Origin: Azolla caroliniana
Taxonomy: Eukaryota > Polypodiophyta
Length of the DNA stretch: 64,000 bases
Direction of reading: 5' to 3'
Assembly: GCA_043228905.1 (NCBI GenBank)
Contig: JBHGNT010000020.1
Coordinates: 4,092,001-4,156,000, forward strand
Each line of letters begins with the position of its first letter. Positions within the stretch are counted from its first letter, which is position 1. The notes beneath the pieces are model-generated. The model searched no databases. It was not told the DNA's origin and saw only the letters and a list, made by a program, of their open reading frames with translations. Shown piece after piece: positions 43,514 through 56,085 of this stretch. Both the position numbers and the translations under genes were made by a program.

Positions 43514-43947
43514 TGTGGAAGCGTTAGACAGAACCGGCTCAGCCGGATAACAACAGAGAATAAGATGAAGGTTTAATGGAGAAGCTTAATACACAAAGAG
43601 AGTATATACGGGAGAGACAGAGAGAGCAGAACGTAAACATAGATTCAAAATAATAACAACACTCTGTACATAGAATGTGCTCAGAGAGTGCTTTTATACA
43701 AGTCCATAAAAGACTGACAGGTACTTCAATATTCCTACGTGCGACTAACACTAACTACAAGACAATGATTACCTAGTAGTCTAGGCTCCTACTAGGCTTC
43801 TGGTTCCCACTCGAATCTAGCTCTTCGATCTGTCTCCCTGATCTGGCCGGTTGTTTCCAGATACCGATCCGGCTCATCCTTCTGGATGCCAATCCAGCTC
43901 AGGCTTATTCAACCGATCCGGATCCGGTTGAGTTTGCTTGCTCAACA
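43514..43947 (-). repeat. Copia-7 3' LTR
   Basis: 434 bp from TGTGGAAGCG to GCTTGCTCAACA. On the minus strand the purine tract CTTGAGGGGGAG (43948..43959) abuts it. Confidence 0.75.
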
Positions 43948-43959
43948 CTCCCCCTCAAG

Positions 43960-46340
43960 CTCAACTTGAGGTCGGATCGTGGTGTTAGTGTCTATGGCAG
44001 CCGGTTCTTCTACTCGACTCCTTCTGGCGTTGCTCCGCCTTGCTCGCGCTCCTCGTCCGGTCCGGTCCTGTTTGCCGCGACGCTTCTGGTTCTACGCACC
44101 TCGACCTCCTCGGTCGGCTTGTCTGCTCAACAGGCCCATTTCAGCTCCCTTGCTGCTGCGACTCTGGCGCTTGTCGACCCGTCGGTTCCTTCGTGTTGGC
44201 GTCAACTTGCATTGTGTCCATGTCCACTTGGCCTTTAGTCAATCCGGCTCCTCCGAATCCAACTGTTGAAGTGAATCGGCAGTCTTTGATTCGTTCCCAC
44301 TCTTGTCCGAGTTGGTGTTCTCCAACTCGTCTTCTGGTTTCAAGCCCTTCACCACGTTAGACCATGTCTGGGTCTTGGTCTTCTCCTTTTGGTCGGCTCT
44401 GTCCTTCTTGACTCTGTCGTTGCTACCGCTCATTCCGACTTGTTCGGATGTGCCGAGTCGGCCGATTTTAGCAAGGCCGGGTCCGGTGATGACTATATCA
44501 TCCATGTATAACAAGTTACATACCAGACCTTCTGGACCTTTCTAGATGAACAACGAAGAGTCTAACTTTGAGGCCGAAAACTCCATCTTACACAACCAAC
44601 GTGTGATCTTCGAATTCCAAGCACATAGGGGCTTGCTTCACGCCGTAAAGGGACTTCTTGAGCCGGCACACTGCTGACTTGTTCATTTCCGACTGAAACC
44701 AGGGGGCTGGATCATGTAGACTTGTTCTTCAAGGTCACCTTGAAGAAACACATTCTTCATGTCCATTTGGTGAAGATGTCATCCCCTTGCCGCAGCAACC
44801 GCTAGCACCACACAAACCGTCGTCATCTTTGCTACCGGAGCGAAGGTCTCATCGTAGTCGATTCCGTGGGTTTGTGCGTATCCTTTGGCTACTAACCAGG
44901 CCTTGTACCTTTTGACCGAACCTTCAGCATTGTACTTTACTTTGTACACCCATTTGCAACTGATCGGTTTGCAATGTCGGGGAGGGTCAACTAGGTTCCA
45001 TGTGTCGTTGGCATCAAGTGCCCGCATCTCTTCCTCCATAGCGGCACGCCAATGTGCGTCCTCTGCCGCATTTGTGTAGCTCTCCGGCTCATGCACTTCT
45101 GGCATTTTCATCATGTATGCATAGTGATGCGCCATGTACTCATTATATCCATACCTTTTTACGGGGTTCTTCTGGCGGGTCGATTAGCGTAACTTCGCGT
45201 TCGTTGATTGCAAGGCCTTCTTGGACGGCTCAGACTTCGTTCCTGAAGGTTCATCTTCGTTCTTTCTGGAGTTGGATTCGCTCCAATCCGACTCGTCTCT
45301 GTCGGTGGCGTACTACGACATCTTCTTCTTCCCCTTTTCTTTGCGCGTGAATCGTCTCCTCGGTTCCTTTCCCGAGGAGAGCATGACCGAGTCGTCGCTG
45401 CTCATCGGCTTGTCATCTGGTTGACCACTCTGACTCAACCAGTTCGGATTCAGTCCACTCATCCAGAATGAGATCAGACTCTCATCTAGAGTACCGAATC
45501 ATTCTTCATCTTCTGCCCGAATCCTTTCGGGCTCACTGGCCTCATCTTCCGGGATCGAGTCGAAGTCGGACATTAGAGTCGGTAGAGAGTACCATGATGC
45601 CAACTCATCAAACTCGACATCTCGGCTCACTCGAACTTATTTTGTTCGGGGGTTATAACACTTATAACCCTTTTGCTCATGTGAGTAGCCGACAGGGATG
45701 CACTTCTCCGACTTCGGATCCAGCTTTCTCCGCTTCTCATCTGGCATATGCACATATGCAATGTTACTGAATATCTTAAGGTGTCTTAAATTTAGCTTCC
45801 GTCCGAAATATAGCTCGTGTGATGACACCTTATCCCCGATTCATTTTTGGATGTAGACGGCCATCCGAACCGCCGGCCCAGTAGAACTTGGGCATGCTAT
45901 TCTCTTCCCGCATTGCCCGTGCCGCCTCCATAGTCGACTGGTTCTTCCATTCTGTGCCAGTCCCCATACATCCGAATGTATTAGATTGAGCTTGTTATGG
46001 CGCCGGTTTCTTTCGGTGGGGAACAGAAGCTAGTGTTGCTTCCCGAGATGGCAGGCTTCCCAAATTTGGGCCTTTCGACCATTGAATATTGGCAATCTGA
46101 AAACAACCTGTTTCGATTGCAGGTCTTGAAGCCTCTGATAGCTGATGTGGCTGATACGCTTGTGCCACAAGTCGATTTCAGGTTCGACCTTTTATCCTTT
46201 TGCGAACATAGTAGTGCCGACGTCGTTGGTGTCGAGGTAAACTCCTCCCATCTCGGCGCCCTTGCATAATTATCCAACCTTCTTCCTCGATGAAGCACCC
46301 GAAGTGCGTAAACCACACCTGTATCCCCTGGTCGACGATC
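43960..46340 (-). pseudogene. Copia-7 integrase-RT remnant with non-pol 3' segment
   Basis: Reading down the minus strand: an integrase start (IVDQGIQV, FIEEEG) near 46330, its degraded zinc and core region to about 45860, VHMPDEKRRKLDP and GYSHEQKGYKCYN (45637..45828), the linker, then RT (44779..45135: NDTWNLVDPPRH, CKWVYKVKYN) and LYMDDIVITGPG near 44500. After AKIGRL the sequence stops matching RT. A hydrophilic segment (TWSNVVKGLKPEDELE, then Gln/Ser/Glu-rich) continues to the purine tract. Stops and shifts are frequent. Confidence 0.78.
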
Positions 46341-46803
46341 TGTATTAGAGATGTGATCTAATGTAAGTGTCTGATAAGGAGAAAAGAATGGTAGATAGAT
46401 AGATAGAAAGGACAGAGAGAGAAAGAAGGGTGTCGATCCACCCGACCACCCCCGAGCGAAGGGATCGAGACGGACTCGAGCCTCGATCGATGTCCCATAC
46501 CACTATCTTGGCGTCGAGTCATACTTGGTGTGGCACGCTCGCTACAAGAGTTGAACCTCCATGAAACAAAGTCTCGACGTAGTCAAAAGATGATGAAATG
46601 AGGGTAGCTAGGCCTCTTATTTATAGCGATACCCAAGGCCCCTAGGCAAGTTCACACTTGGCCTAATGGGTTGTCTCAATCCCAAGGATTAAAAGTAATC
46701 CTCCCCTTCTTTACACTCTCGTTTAACCCTCACACTCATCCACGTGTATAGAATACTACGGTAAATTCTCACCACAACATATTACATGGTCATGCCTGTA
46801 ACA
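46341..46803 (-). repeat. Gypsy-3 3' LTR
   Basis: 463 bp from TGTATTAGAG to GCCTGTAACA. A TATA box (TATAAATA on the minus strand) lies at 46618..46625. The minus-strand purine stretch AAAGAGGGGTAGTA adjoins it at 46804..46817. Confidence 0.8.
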
Positions 46804-46805
46804 TA

Positions 46806-49800
46806 CTACCCCTCTTTAAAACATTGCACTCTTGCAATGGAAAGTTAGGGAAGTTAGTTCTAAGAGTATTTTCGCGTTCCCATGTGGCATCTTTTATTGA
46901 TTTATCCATCCATTTTAGTTTAAATTCTCGGATTTCTTTAGTACGTAATTTTTTGGTTTTAAAATCGAGAATTCTTTCTAGTACATGTGGTTTAGAAGAT
47001 AATTCTTCAGAAGTAACTAGAGTTTCAGTTGTAACTGTATTGTCGACAGAACCTAGAAGTTCTTTTCGACGACTCACATGAAAAACTAGATGCATTTCAA
47101 CACCATCGGGAAGAGCGAGACAATAGGCTGATGACCCAATGCATTTGAGGACTGTAAAAGGTCCACAAAACCGTGGGGCTAACTTAGCACACTTACCCTT
47201 AGACAATGTCTTAGAATTGTGAGGTACACGTAAAAATACCTTCTGTCCAGGGTTGAATACACGAGGTTGCCTATGATGATCGGCATAAAAACGCGCTCTG
47301 TCTTGAGCTGTTTTTATATTATCTCGTGCAATATGCAACATATCTTGCATATCCCGAAGAAAGTTTTGCGTACTTCGTAACTCATCATGATGTATATTAA
47401 CATCAATCGAGTCTCGTGGCTGAAAACCATACATCAACATAAAAGGACTATATCCCGTCGACGTATGCTTTGAGTTGTTATAAGCAAACTCCAAAATTGG
47501 GAGATAACGTTCCCATTTTGTTGGTTTTGTACCAATGTATGCTCGAAGCATGTCCTCAATAATTTGATTTACTCGTTCTGTTTGTCCATCGGATTGAGGA
47601 TGATCCATGGAGCTCATGCTCAACGTAGTTTCTAACTTCTTAAAGACTTGCGCCCAGAAGTCACTAGTAAATTTTGGATCTCGATCACTCACGATATCCA
47701 TCGGTAACCCAAAAAAATGAAATAACTCGTCAACAAATTGGTAAGCCAATTCAGGAGCTGTTACCGTGGTTTTAGTAGCAATAAATCTGGCCATTTTAGT
47801 TAGTCGATCAACCACAACCCAGATGGCATCATGGCCTTTTTGGGTGCGAGGAAGGCTAACAATAAAATCCATGGATATACTTTCCCACTTATTGTTGGGA
47901 ATGTCCAAGGGATGTAAAAGTCTTGCGGCTTTAAGTCGCTCGGCTTTGTTAACCTGACATTGGTGACATTTAGTCACATAGCTATGTATGTCAGGGCGCA
48001 TCTTAGGCCAATAGAATTCAGTGGAGATGAGAACGAGTGTACGATGTATTCCAGGGTGCCCCGCAGACGGTGCATCGTGGCATTAAAAAAGAATTCTCTT
48101 TTTGACCTCAGGCAAATCTGGAACACAAACCTTCCCATTACGACAAAGAAGACCGTTAGCAATGTGGAAGTATTCCTTTCAGGATGTGGTGGTGTCTATT
48201 CCAGACTCAACTCTTGCCCAGTATTTCGCAAAATAATTGTCATCAAGATACTTTCTTCGAAGGTGATCATAAAGATATGATGTTATTTCAGTGAAGCTAA
48301 GCATTTAACTTCACGGATGTGACTTAGTGCATTAGCCACAGTGTTCATGGAACCTTTACGATATCGTATGAAAAAATCAAAGTCTTGGATTAGATTAGCC
48401 CATCGTGCCTTACAACCTTTTAGGTCTTGTTGGTCACAAAAATATTTCAAGGACAAGTGGTCCGTAGTTACCACAAAATGATTTCCATAAAGATAATGGT
48501 GCCATGTTTTGAGCGCATGTATAACTGCAAATAACTCCTTTTCTTGAACGGTATACCGACATTGAGTAGAATCAAGTTTCTTACTCTCGAATGCTATTGG
48601 TTTACCATCTTGATATATAAGACAACACCTATAGCATAATTGCTTGCATCGATTTAAACCTCAAAAGGTTTTGAAGGATCAGGTAAAAGAAGTGAAGGAG
48701 CCTTGCACACAAGGTCCTTGAGTTCCTTAAAGGCGAGGTCTAGTGTAACATTCCACACAATAGGTTTTGTAGACTTACGTGTTTGATCTTTTAGAAGATC
48801 AGTAAACGGCGTCGTCAATTGGGAGTAATTACTAAGGGATTTTCGCAAAAACCAGACAAAACCAAGGAATGATCGAACTTCTCGAATATTCCGAAGAGTA
48901 GGCCAAAGCTTGATTTTCTCGATGCGAGAAGGATCAATTTCAACTCCTCATTCGGTTATGCGATGTCCAAGATAAGTAATTGATTTCTTGAAGAACTCAC
49001 ATTTTGAGATCTTCGCATAAAACTGTTTGTCACGCAATGTTTGTAAAACAAAGCGGACATGTTTAGCATGTTCTTGTAATGTACGGCTATAAACTAAAAT
49101 ATCATCCAAGAAAATAACGACAAATTTTCCAAGTTGTTCTCGGAAAATGTCCTGCATTTCTTGTTGAAATGTAGCTGGAGCATTTGTCAAACCAAAAGGC
49201 ATAACCAAAAACTCATAATGGCCATAGCGCGTACGAAATGTCGTTTTAGGAACATCGTCCTTACTTATACGAATTTGATGGTAGCCAATACGGAGATCAA
49301 GTTCCGTAAAATACCGAGCTCCCTGGAGACGACCATTAGATCGTCAGCCTGGGGCAATGGATACGAATTCTTGATCGTTACTTTATTCAAGCGTTGGTAA
49401 TTAATACACATATGCCATGTGCCCTCTTTCTTTTAACCAAGAGAACAAGTGCAGCCCGTGGAGATTTACTATAACATATATAACCCATTCGTAAATAGTC
49501 CTTGAGTTGCTTAGATACCTCATCCTCTTTGGATTGACTTAAGAGATAAGGAGGTATACTTATTGGTGCAACGCTAGGTACAATATCTATACGATGGTCT
49601 ATATTACGTTTAGGAGGTAACCCATTTGGTAGTTCACTCAGAAAAACATCATGAAAATCATTTAAGATTTCATCAAGTTGTTGTTGTTCAAAATATGTTA
49701 ATTTGAACTGAGACATTATCGATATTGTAAACGTGAATGTCCGGATCAAGTACACAATAAAATAGAGTAGAACAAGACAACTCGGATATTGATGGAGAGG

Positions 49801-49830
49801 AAACAATCGAGAGGGATTGTTTTTTTACAC
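46806..49830 (-). pseudogene. Gypsy-3 RT-RNase H-integrase-chromodomain remnant
   Basis: The integrase part (46806..48001) is one open frame of 400 codons. It has part of the zinc domain (CHQCQVNK) and the core residues in SMDFIVSLP, IVSDRDPKF and DGQTERVN. A chromodomain follows (HVLERILDFKT, LKWMDKSIKDATWE). Upstream are RNase H pieces (48283..48848), the RT palm ([13 protein letters not shown] and [13 protein letters not shown], 48948..49208) and RT start (49387..49806). Frameshifts and stops separate these blocks. Confidence 0.88.
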
Positions 49831-51199
49831 ATTGAATAAAATGAGTACAATCGTTCAGTACAAAAGTTATTGAATGATGAACCCAATCAATAGATAAAGA
49901 ATAGTTTTTATTATAGAACCAGGGATAACCCTGTATTACATCAGTGGTACAAAGATTCATTACATGGAAGCCTACTTCCTCTATATAAGTATAAATAGAA
50001 ATTCCTAATGAATGAATCGCCCCGTTGATGTATTGTACTCTTCTATCAGCCAAGTGCACCGTATAGGTGTGATCACTTATAGTGGGTTGGATTCCCCATA
50101 TTTAAACCAAACGATCATTCACAAAGTTGTGTGAGCTTCCCGAATCAAACAAAAATTGTATGGGAGATCCATTGATATACCCGTTTGCACGTAGTAAATC
50201 ATTGGGACCCAATACATAGTGAGGGAAAGAACATTGACAATTACTTAAATGATGTGTATAGACCTGAAGGACATTAGGAATCTGACCTTTATGGTCTGCA
50301 GCTTTAGCTTTGCTCTCGTGCTCTTTCCATTGGAGCTTTCGACATTGCTCTTTTGTATGACCCTTCTTTTTGCAGAATGCGCAAAAAGGATGTTGTCGCT
50401 TACAATCGCGATCCATGAATTCATTGGGTGGCTTGCGTTTCCCAGAGAATTGCGATTGCTTAGTCTCGGGCACTTCGTTGGGTTTGTTGTGGTCCTTCTT
50501 CAGAGTGCGTTGATAGCGAAGAACTATTTCAATGACCTCTTCGAAGGATTTTGGATCCTTATCATGCACCATCTAGTGATAGTCTGAATTAGGGACGCCA
50601 TTGACAAAACAAGCTATTAACCAATTGTCCCCTTCTAGACCCGATTTTTGTATTTGGGTTCTAGCATGGTGAACATAGTCTTCTAGCGAGGAAAATTTCC
50701 TGCTAGAGAGGTTCATTAAAGCTTGTGCTGCCTCGATTCGAGAGGGAGGTTGCAGAAATTGGCCCTTAAAAACTGTGACAAAATCTGTCCAAGTATCAGG
50801 CAATTTCCCCAAAGTTCGGAGCCCACGCCACCAGGCGGTAGCCTTACCCCCTAGTTCTCGGCCGATATATGAAATCTTCGTACTATCTAGCGTGGGATAG
50901 AGCTCAAAATGAGACTCCCATCGGCCCAACCACGTGCATATTGCTTCTTCGGTTCTTTCCTTTTTTTCTCCCGTAAATGGCTTAACAACAAACGATGGTT
51001 CACCCTGTCGCTCATCAGGTCTATTAGTCTCATGTTGTAAACTAATGACACGTGCCTCGAGCGCACTTTGAGATTGCCGAAGTTCGGTCATCTATTGAGC
51101 GGTGAAACTAAGGTATTGGCTTATTTATGAAAAATACATCTCAATGGACATTTGTCCAGGAGGATTTCCTTGAGTTCCTTCTGCTTGAGCAGAGGACAT
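49831..51199 (-). pseudogene. Gypsy-3 gag and protease remnant
   Basis: A likely start is the ATG at 51199 (MSSAQAEGTQGNPPGQMS), with stops soon after. Gag continues at 50573..51091 with the retrotransposon-gag pattern KISYIGRELGGKATAWWRGL. A stop at 50573 follows, then the CCHC knuckle CAFCKKKGHTKEQC near 50370. The protease site FLFDSGSSHNFV lies near 50130. Apart from the stops the frame is well kept. Confidence 0.82.
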
Positions 51200-51230
51200 C
51201 GGGTCGTTATTTGAGCAATTGAATGATTAT

Positions 51231-51868
51231 TTCTGGCAAAGAAATAGGATAAGGTCAAACAAATAGTCATAACATCATGTCGTGATGTAAACATATCATG
51301 GGCAATCATTAATCGATATCATGATCTCACGTCAATAGTAAATACCCCTCTAGACGTATGAGATGAGGTTGAAGATTAGGTTACTATCGTAACCCAAAGG
51401 TGTTTTTAAAACCATGGGGGTGACAAATTAATGTCTTTCCCTGATCTCTATATCGAGTTTTTCATGGTGGCTCCCCGAGGCTCAACCATGTATGTTCTGG
51501 TCATGAATAGTTTAAAAACGAAAAACATGTTAACAATAAACTATTTTCGGTGCCCACATATGTGGTTTCGGCTCTTTAAGTCCTATTACGAGGACCACGA
51601 AGTGCACTTAGACCTCAAATCTAAACATGTGTCATAGTCATATGTATCAACGATGTTGTATGGTCTTGGTCATATTTGAACTCGAAACCCCGAGAACAAA
51701 TGCAATAAACACTTGAGCCAACCAAGTAGGTTGCTCTTCTTGAATGTTTAATATTTAATACGTATAAGAGATATGTGAGGCATTTGCCCATATATGTTTT
51801 TTTAAAAGAAACATATATGTCAAGAGTCCTTATTTCCCCCTCATTTACCACAAACTTTGTTGGTACGT
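51231..51868. other. Unrecognised DNA between Gypsy-3 and Gypsy-4
   Basis: No coding or repeat signature is identified. The five bases before Gypsy-4 are tacgt (51864..51868), the left copy of its expected target duplication. Confidence 0.4.
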
Positions 51869-52525
51869 TGTCGCGTTGTTACACGTGTGCGTGGAGAACG
51901 AGGCGGGACCACCGGGGTCTTGAACCGAGAAATAGCTGAGAAGGAGGAGAACGGAAAGGCAACGGACGCGCTTGCACACACATAGACACGGGAGCACACA
52001 TGAATCACAGTCCAACAACACAGCAAACGAGACAACTAGAAGTCTAAGTATATGAACACGTATGTATATAAATATATATATATATCGAGACGGTTACAAC
52101 TAACAGGCTGGCAAGGCGAGCACCGACGCCTGTTCATTCACACACAGAAGAGCGAGATGGAGACTCTGCCGGAAGCACACGGGCGTTCCACGGAACGGAG
52201 TCAACCTCCCGAAAACCTGCGCGCAACGGCTATGGAGAGTGGTAGAGGAGAAGGGCTCGGTCCCAGTCTGACAGCACTTCGTCCTCTCTAACGCGCGATC
52301 CCTTTTCCATTCCTCTCCCTCTCTTTTATAGCCCAAGGAGGGAGGCCGTTATCATCCGTTACATCACATTAAATATCTCCCTATTGAATGCGTGCTACCT
52401 AGGATTTCACCTTAGCCGACTTGTACCTACCTACTTACTATACAACGAAAAGTGTGCTCGCGTGTAAGGGCCGGTTTACGCACGCTAAACTCGGTTTCCG
52501 CCTAGGGACGGTTTTCTTCACGACA
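51869..52525 (-). repeat. Gypsy-4 3' LTR
   Basis: 657 bp, TGTCGCGTTG to TTCACGACA. TATAAAAG on the minus strand lies at 52323..52330. A TA run occurs near 52071..52085. The purine tract AGGTGGGGGCGGA on the minus strand adjoins it at 52526..52538. Confidence 0.9.
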
Positions 52526-52600
52526 TCCGCCCCCACCTAACCGCGCATCCACCGGTATGCGCCAAAATTGGGCTCTTGCTGGAGAAAACCGGTCCGTGCT

Positions 52601-55600
52601 TTACTCCTCGTCTTCCGGTTCGTCATCCACCTCGGACCGCCCGTCGTCGCCGTCCATGCTTTCTAGATCCGGCTCACGCTCGTGTCGTTTCTTAAACGCT
52701 TTGACCCTTTTCCCCGCCACCGGTATTGACATCCTCGTACCGTCGAGCTCCGCAAGATGGTAGGTCCCGTTATCGTTGGCGCTTGTCACCACGTAAGGCC
52801 CGAACCACGTCCTTGCAAACTTCCGCGTTGCCCTGTGCTAGTTGTCGAGGCTGCTGTCATACACTAGGACCTAGTCGCCTTCCTCGATTTTCTTCGGTCA
52901 CAGTCGGTGAGCCTGGTCAAACCGCCCTTTGTTCTTCAACCTTGCCAACCGAAGCTTCTCCGCGGCTCGATCCACGTTCTCCGGCCTTCGCTCGAGCTTT
53001 CGAATCCGTGCCGCTAGCAGCTCCTCCCGGCTCATCTCATCTCTCCAGTCCACCGTGGCCCATGAGGAGATGGTTTGCTCTGTTGGCATGATCGGCCTCT
53101 GTCCGTACATAAGCTTTGCCGGCATGAACCCGGTTACTGAACTGTGCGTAGTTCGGTCCGCCCACAAGGCATAAGGTAACAGTCGCGGCCAGTTCCCGAC
53201 ATGGCCTTCACATGCCCGTACTAGCGCTTTGACGATCGGCCCATGTCCGCGCTCCACCTTCCCGTTAGCCTCCGGATTGTACGCCGTGGTGAGCGAGAGT
53301 TTGACCCCTAGTCGGTCAAATAGCTCTTCAACCTCTTGCGCGTCCAACTCTCCGCGGTCAGCCACGATCCTCCCGACACACCCGTACCGACACACTACCT
53401 CTTCGATCAGGAACCAGCATACCGCCGCGGTTGTCTTGTTCTGTAGTGTCCAGCCTTCCACCTAGTTCGTTAAGTCTTCCCGCGCAAGCACCAGGTATCG
53501 CATCTGTCCAACTCCCGTCGGCATCATCACCAAGTCCACCATCCACTTGAAGTGGACGGTCGGAGGGTAGGTCGGGTGAAGCTTGTCCCGGTGTCGGACT
53601 GTGGAGTGCATCTGACAGCTTTCGAAAGTCGTCACGAACCAATGCACGTCCCGGTACAGTCCCGGCCACCAATACTTCCCCTTTACCTTCTCGAACGTGG
53701 CCCACGTTCCGCGGTGTTCGGCCCAGGGACTCTCATGGTAGGCCTCCAGCAATTCCTCCTGCTCCTCCTTCTTTGCCACCACTCGGAGCGGGATGTCGTC
53801 CCTCTTCTTCGGGTGCTTCCATATGTACCCATCCCGAAGGAAGAATCGGTACGCTTTCTTCCGAATCCGGTTGGTCTCCTCCTTTGTCCACGCCGCATCT
53901 GGTGTCATTGTTTTCAGGAGACCGCCGATCTGGAGCCACTCCCGGTCATACTTGCTCTCGTCAAATTCGTTAAGCGCCGGAGTGCTCCCCTTTCTGGTTG
54001 TCACGTATGTCACCTCGAAGAAATCTACGCCGACTTCCTCGTCCTCCGAAACCATGTCGTCCTCGTTTTCGAACATCGCCCTTGAGAGCTTGTCGGCCAT
54101 GGCATTGTCTTTTTCGAAAATGTGTTGTATCTCCGGATTCAGGGACTTGATGTAGGCTATCCACCTCAGCATTGCCAGGTCCGGCGTCGCGCATCCGGAA
54201 ACCATGCCGAGAATCGGCAGGCAGTCCATCTCTATTAATACCTCTATCCCGATCAAGTAGTCTTTATCGGCCTTCACCGCCGAAACGATACCCCAGAGTT
54301 CGCGTTTAACCTGGGCGTATCCTCGCTGTCGCTCATTGAGAACCTTCGCGCCGAACCGGATGGGGAACCTCGTGCCAACGTCATCCTCTTGGTTGATCAC
54401 CCATCCGATCCCGGTCAGACTCGTGTCTTCGGTTACGTAAATCGGAGTGTCTTTGCCGTAGACAGCCTTTCGGAGCACTAGTGTCGTGGCAAGTGCTTCC
54501 TTCATCTTTCGGACTGACTCCGTATGCTCATCTCCCCACTCGAATTTACGCCCTTTCTTCAGCAACCCATACAGCGGCTCCGCGACGTGGGCGTAATGCG
54601 GGATCCAGATATGGTAGAACGCGCATGCTCCCAAGAATCTCCGAACCTCCGTAACCAAATTGCAGTTATGCTTCATCGCGGAGATGGCTTCCACCTTGGC
54701 CGGAGACGGTTTCCGATCGTATGGTCCGCATAGGTGCCCGACGACCATGATCTCTGATTGCCTGAAGGCCGATTTTTCCCCGGAGAAGGTGAACCACGCG
54801 CCTTCTAGTCTCTGCAGCACCTTCTCGCAGTCATCGATGTGAGTCGCCATGAAATTCCGACATCCGTCCAGTCCGATTGTCTCGTCCTTTTCCTCCACCG
54901 GGCATCCCCTGATCGAGATGTCGTCTAAGAATGGCATGGTGATGTCCGGGATACAGTCCCTGAGCACTTTGTTCATTGCGTTCACCATGTGAGCCACTGA
55001 GTTCGTCCCTCCTTGTGGTAGGGTACACATCCGCACAAGGCCGAGAGGAGTTCGCATCGTCGTAATGTCTCTGCTCTCCACGGCTAGTTGGAACTGATCG
55101 TACCCTGAGTACAAATCACCGACAGAGTAAATCGACCTTCCGGCGAAGGCCTCCGTGAACTCGTCTATGGTCAGTCCGATTCCTGCGTTCCGAATGGTCA
55201 CCTTGTTGACCGGTTGCAGGTCCTGAATGAAGCACAGCATGTCGTTCTTCTTCGGCACCGTAAACCACCGGTTCGAATACGGGGCACTTGACGGTTCGAG
55301 GATACCCATCTCCACCTTTTGCTTCAAAAGCTCCATCAACTTCAGGATGTGAGCTCTCGGCACAGGAATCGGTTTGAGATTCCACGGTACATGCAGTACC
55401 GTGAAGATCACCATCGGTTCGACGATCGTCGGGTCCACGCACCCGATCTCCCCCGGCGAGAACGCGAAGGCTTTCCCATGCCTTCCGAGCATTCTCCGAA
55501 ACCTGTTCTCCTCCTCCGGCAGTAGAAAGCCACCCCCACCGACCTTGAGCTCCTGTAGCGTTATGTCGGTGAACCAGTGCCCTATGCCAGCCGGATTCCG

Positions 55601-55985
55601 TAAACTTGGGTCCGACACGACCCCTTTTATCCGCTCCTCGCTGCCCTCCAACAAGGGTGCCGCTACTGGCCTCACCTTCCGGTCCATAGTCTTGTACTTC
55701 GTGTCCACCCAGGCCGTCCGATCCGACCCGAGCCCGTTATAGAAGTTGGTGATGACTTCGTACATCCCTTCCGAACATACCGGAATCGTCTGGTCCTCTT
55801 TAAGGCCTCCTCCGACCACCTCTCGTAACTGACCCAAGGTGTCGTCGAAGGATACCGCCTCCACGGCTCCACTGATTTCCTCTCCAGGGCCGAGGACTCC
55901 GCATGCCCGAAGTCGCTCCTCCGCCCTCTTCTTCTCCCGGCCAACGATGCTGGCAATCGTACAACCCCCGCTGTCGGAGAACCAA
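52601..55985 (-). pseudogene. Gypsy-4 pol: RT, RNase H, integrase
   Basis: An 800-codon open stretch (53462..55864) holds RT: WFTVPKKND, LQPVNKVTIRNAG, GDLYSGYDQFQLAVE, LPQGGTNSVAHM and PFLDDISI. RNase H follows (IYVTEDTSLTGIGWVI, VKRELWGIV), then the start of integrase (HESPWAEHRG, CQMH; the first Cys of the CC pair appears as Phe). A single TAG at 53462 separates the integrase core (VADRGELDAQ, NPEANGKVERG; 52898..53461). The C-terminus reads WFGPYVV and ends near 52601 after further stops. One or more frameshifts lie at 55985..56088. Confidence 0.9.
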
Positions 55986-56085
55986 AATTTCCTACTGATG
56001 GTATAGGTCTTCTTCCCTATTGTACATTTGTGGGATTTTTCCGGGGTGTCCGGACTATCGTGGCCCCACGCCTTGATAGCCCTCT

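Larger units (their letters stand above)
43514..46340 (-). mobile_element. Copia-7: gutted copia element
   Basis: A 3' LTR (43514..43947) and polypurine tract are followed on the minus strand by RT and integrase pieces. Gag, protease, RT thumb and RNase H are absent. The right side is cut at 46341 by the Gypsy-3 LTR inside the integrase zinc region. It belongs to the Copia-1/Copia-2 group by its integrase (FIEEEG, IVDQGIQV). The 5-mer aaatt precedes the left LTR. Confidence 0.8.
46341..51230 (-). mobile_element. Gypsy-3: chromovirus, 5'-truncated
   Basis: The 3' LTR (46341..46803) and a purine tract are followed on the minus strand by integrase with chromodomain, RNase H, RT, protease and gag. 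No 5' LTR is found beyond gag, and the sequence after about 51230 is unrecognised. The order and the C-terminal chromodomain mark a Ty3/gypsy chromovirus. It is a different lineage from Gypsy-1. Confidence 0.9.

Noticed and set aside
43966-44360. Overlapping plus-strand open frames rich in Ser, Pro and Arg
   Set aside because: Low-complexity composition, opposite to the Copia-7 coding direction, with no start context or motif.
53462-53464. Programmed readthrough stop in Gypsy-4 pol
   Set aside because: The TAG lies inside the integrase rather than at the gag-pol border, and other stops and shifts are present, so decay is simpler.
53552-54085. Long open frame on the plus strand
   Set aside because: It is the mirror of the Gypsy-4 RNase H and integrase coding strand, which has clear motifs; the plus-strand translation has none.
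53462-55864. FLDD at the Gypsy-4 RT active site as a novelty
   Set aside because: Gypsy-3 also has FLDD, and this variant is common among gypsy elements.
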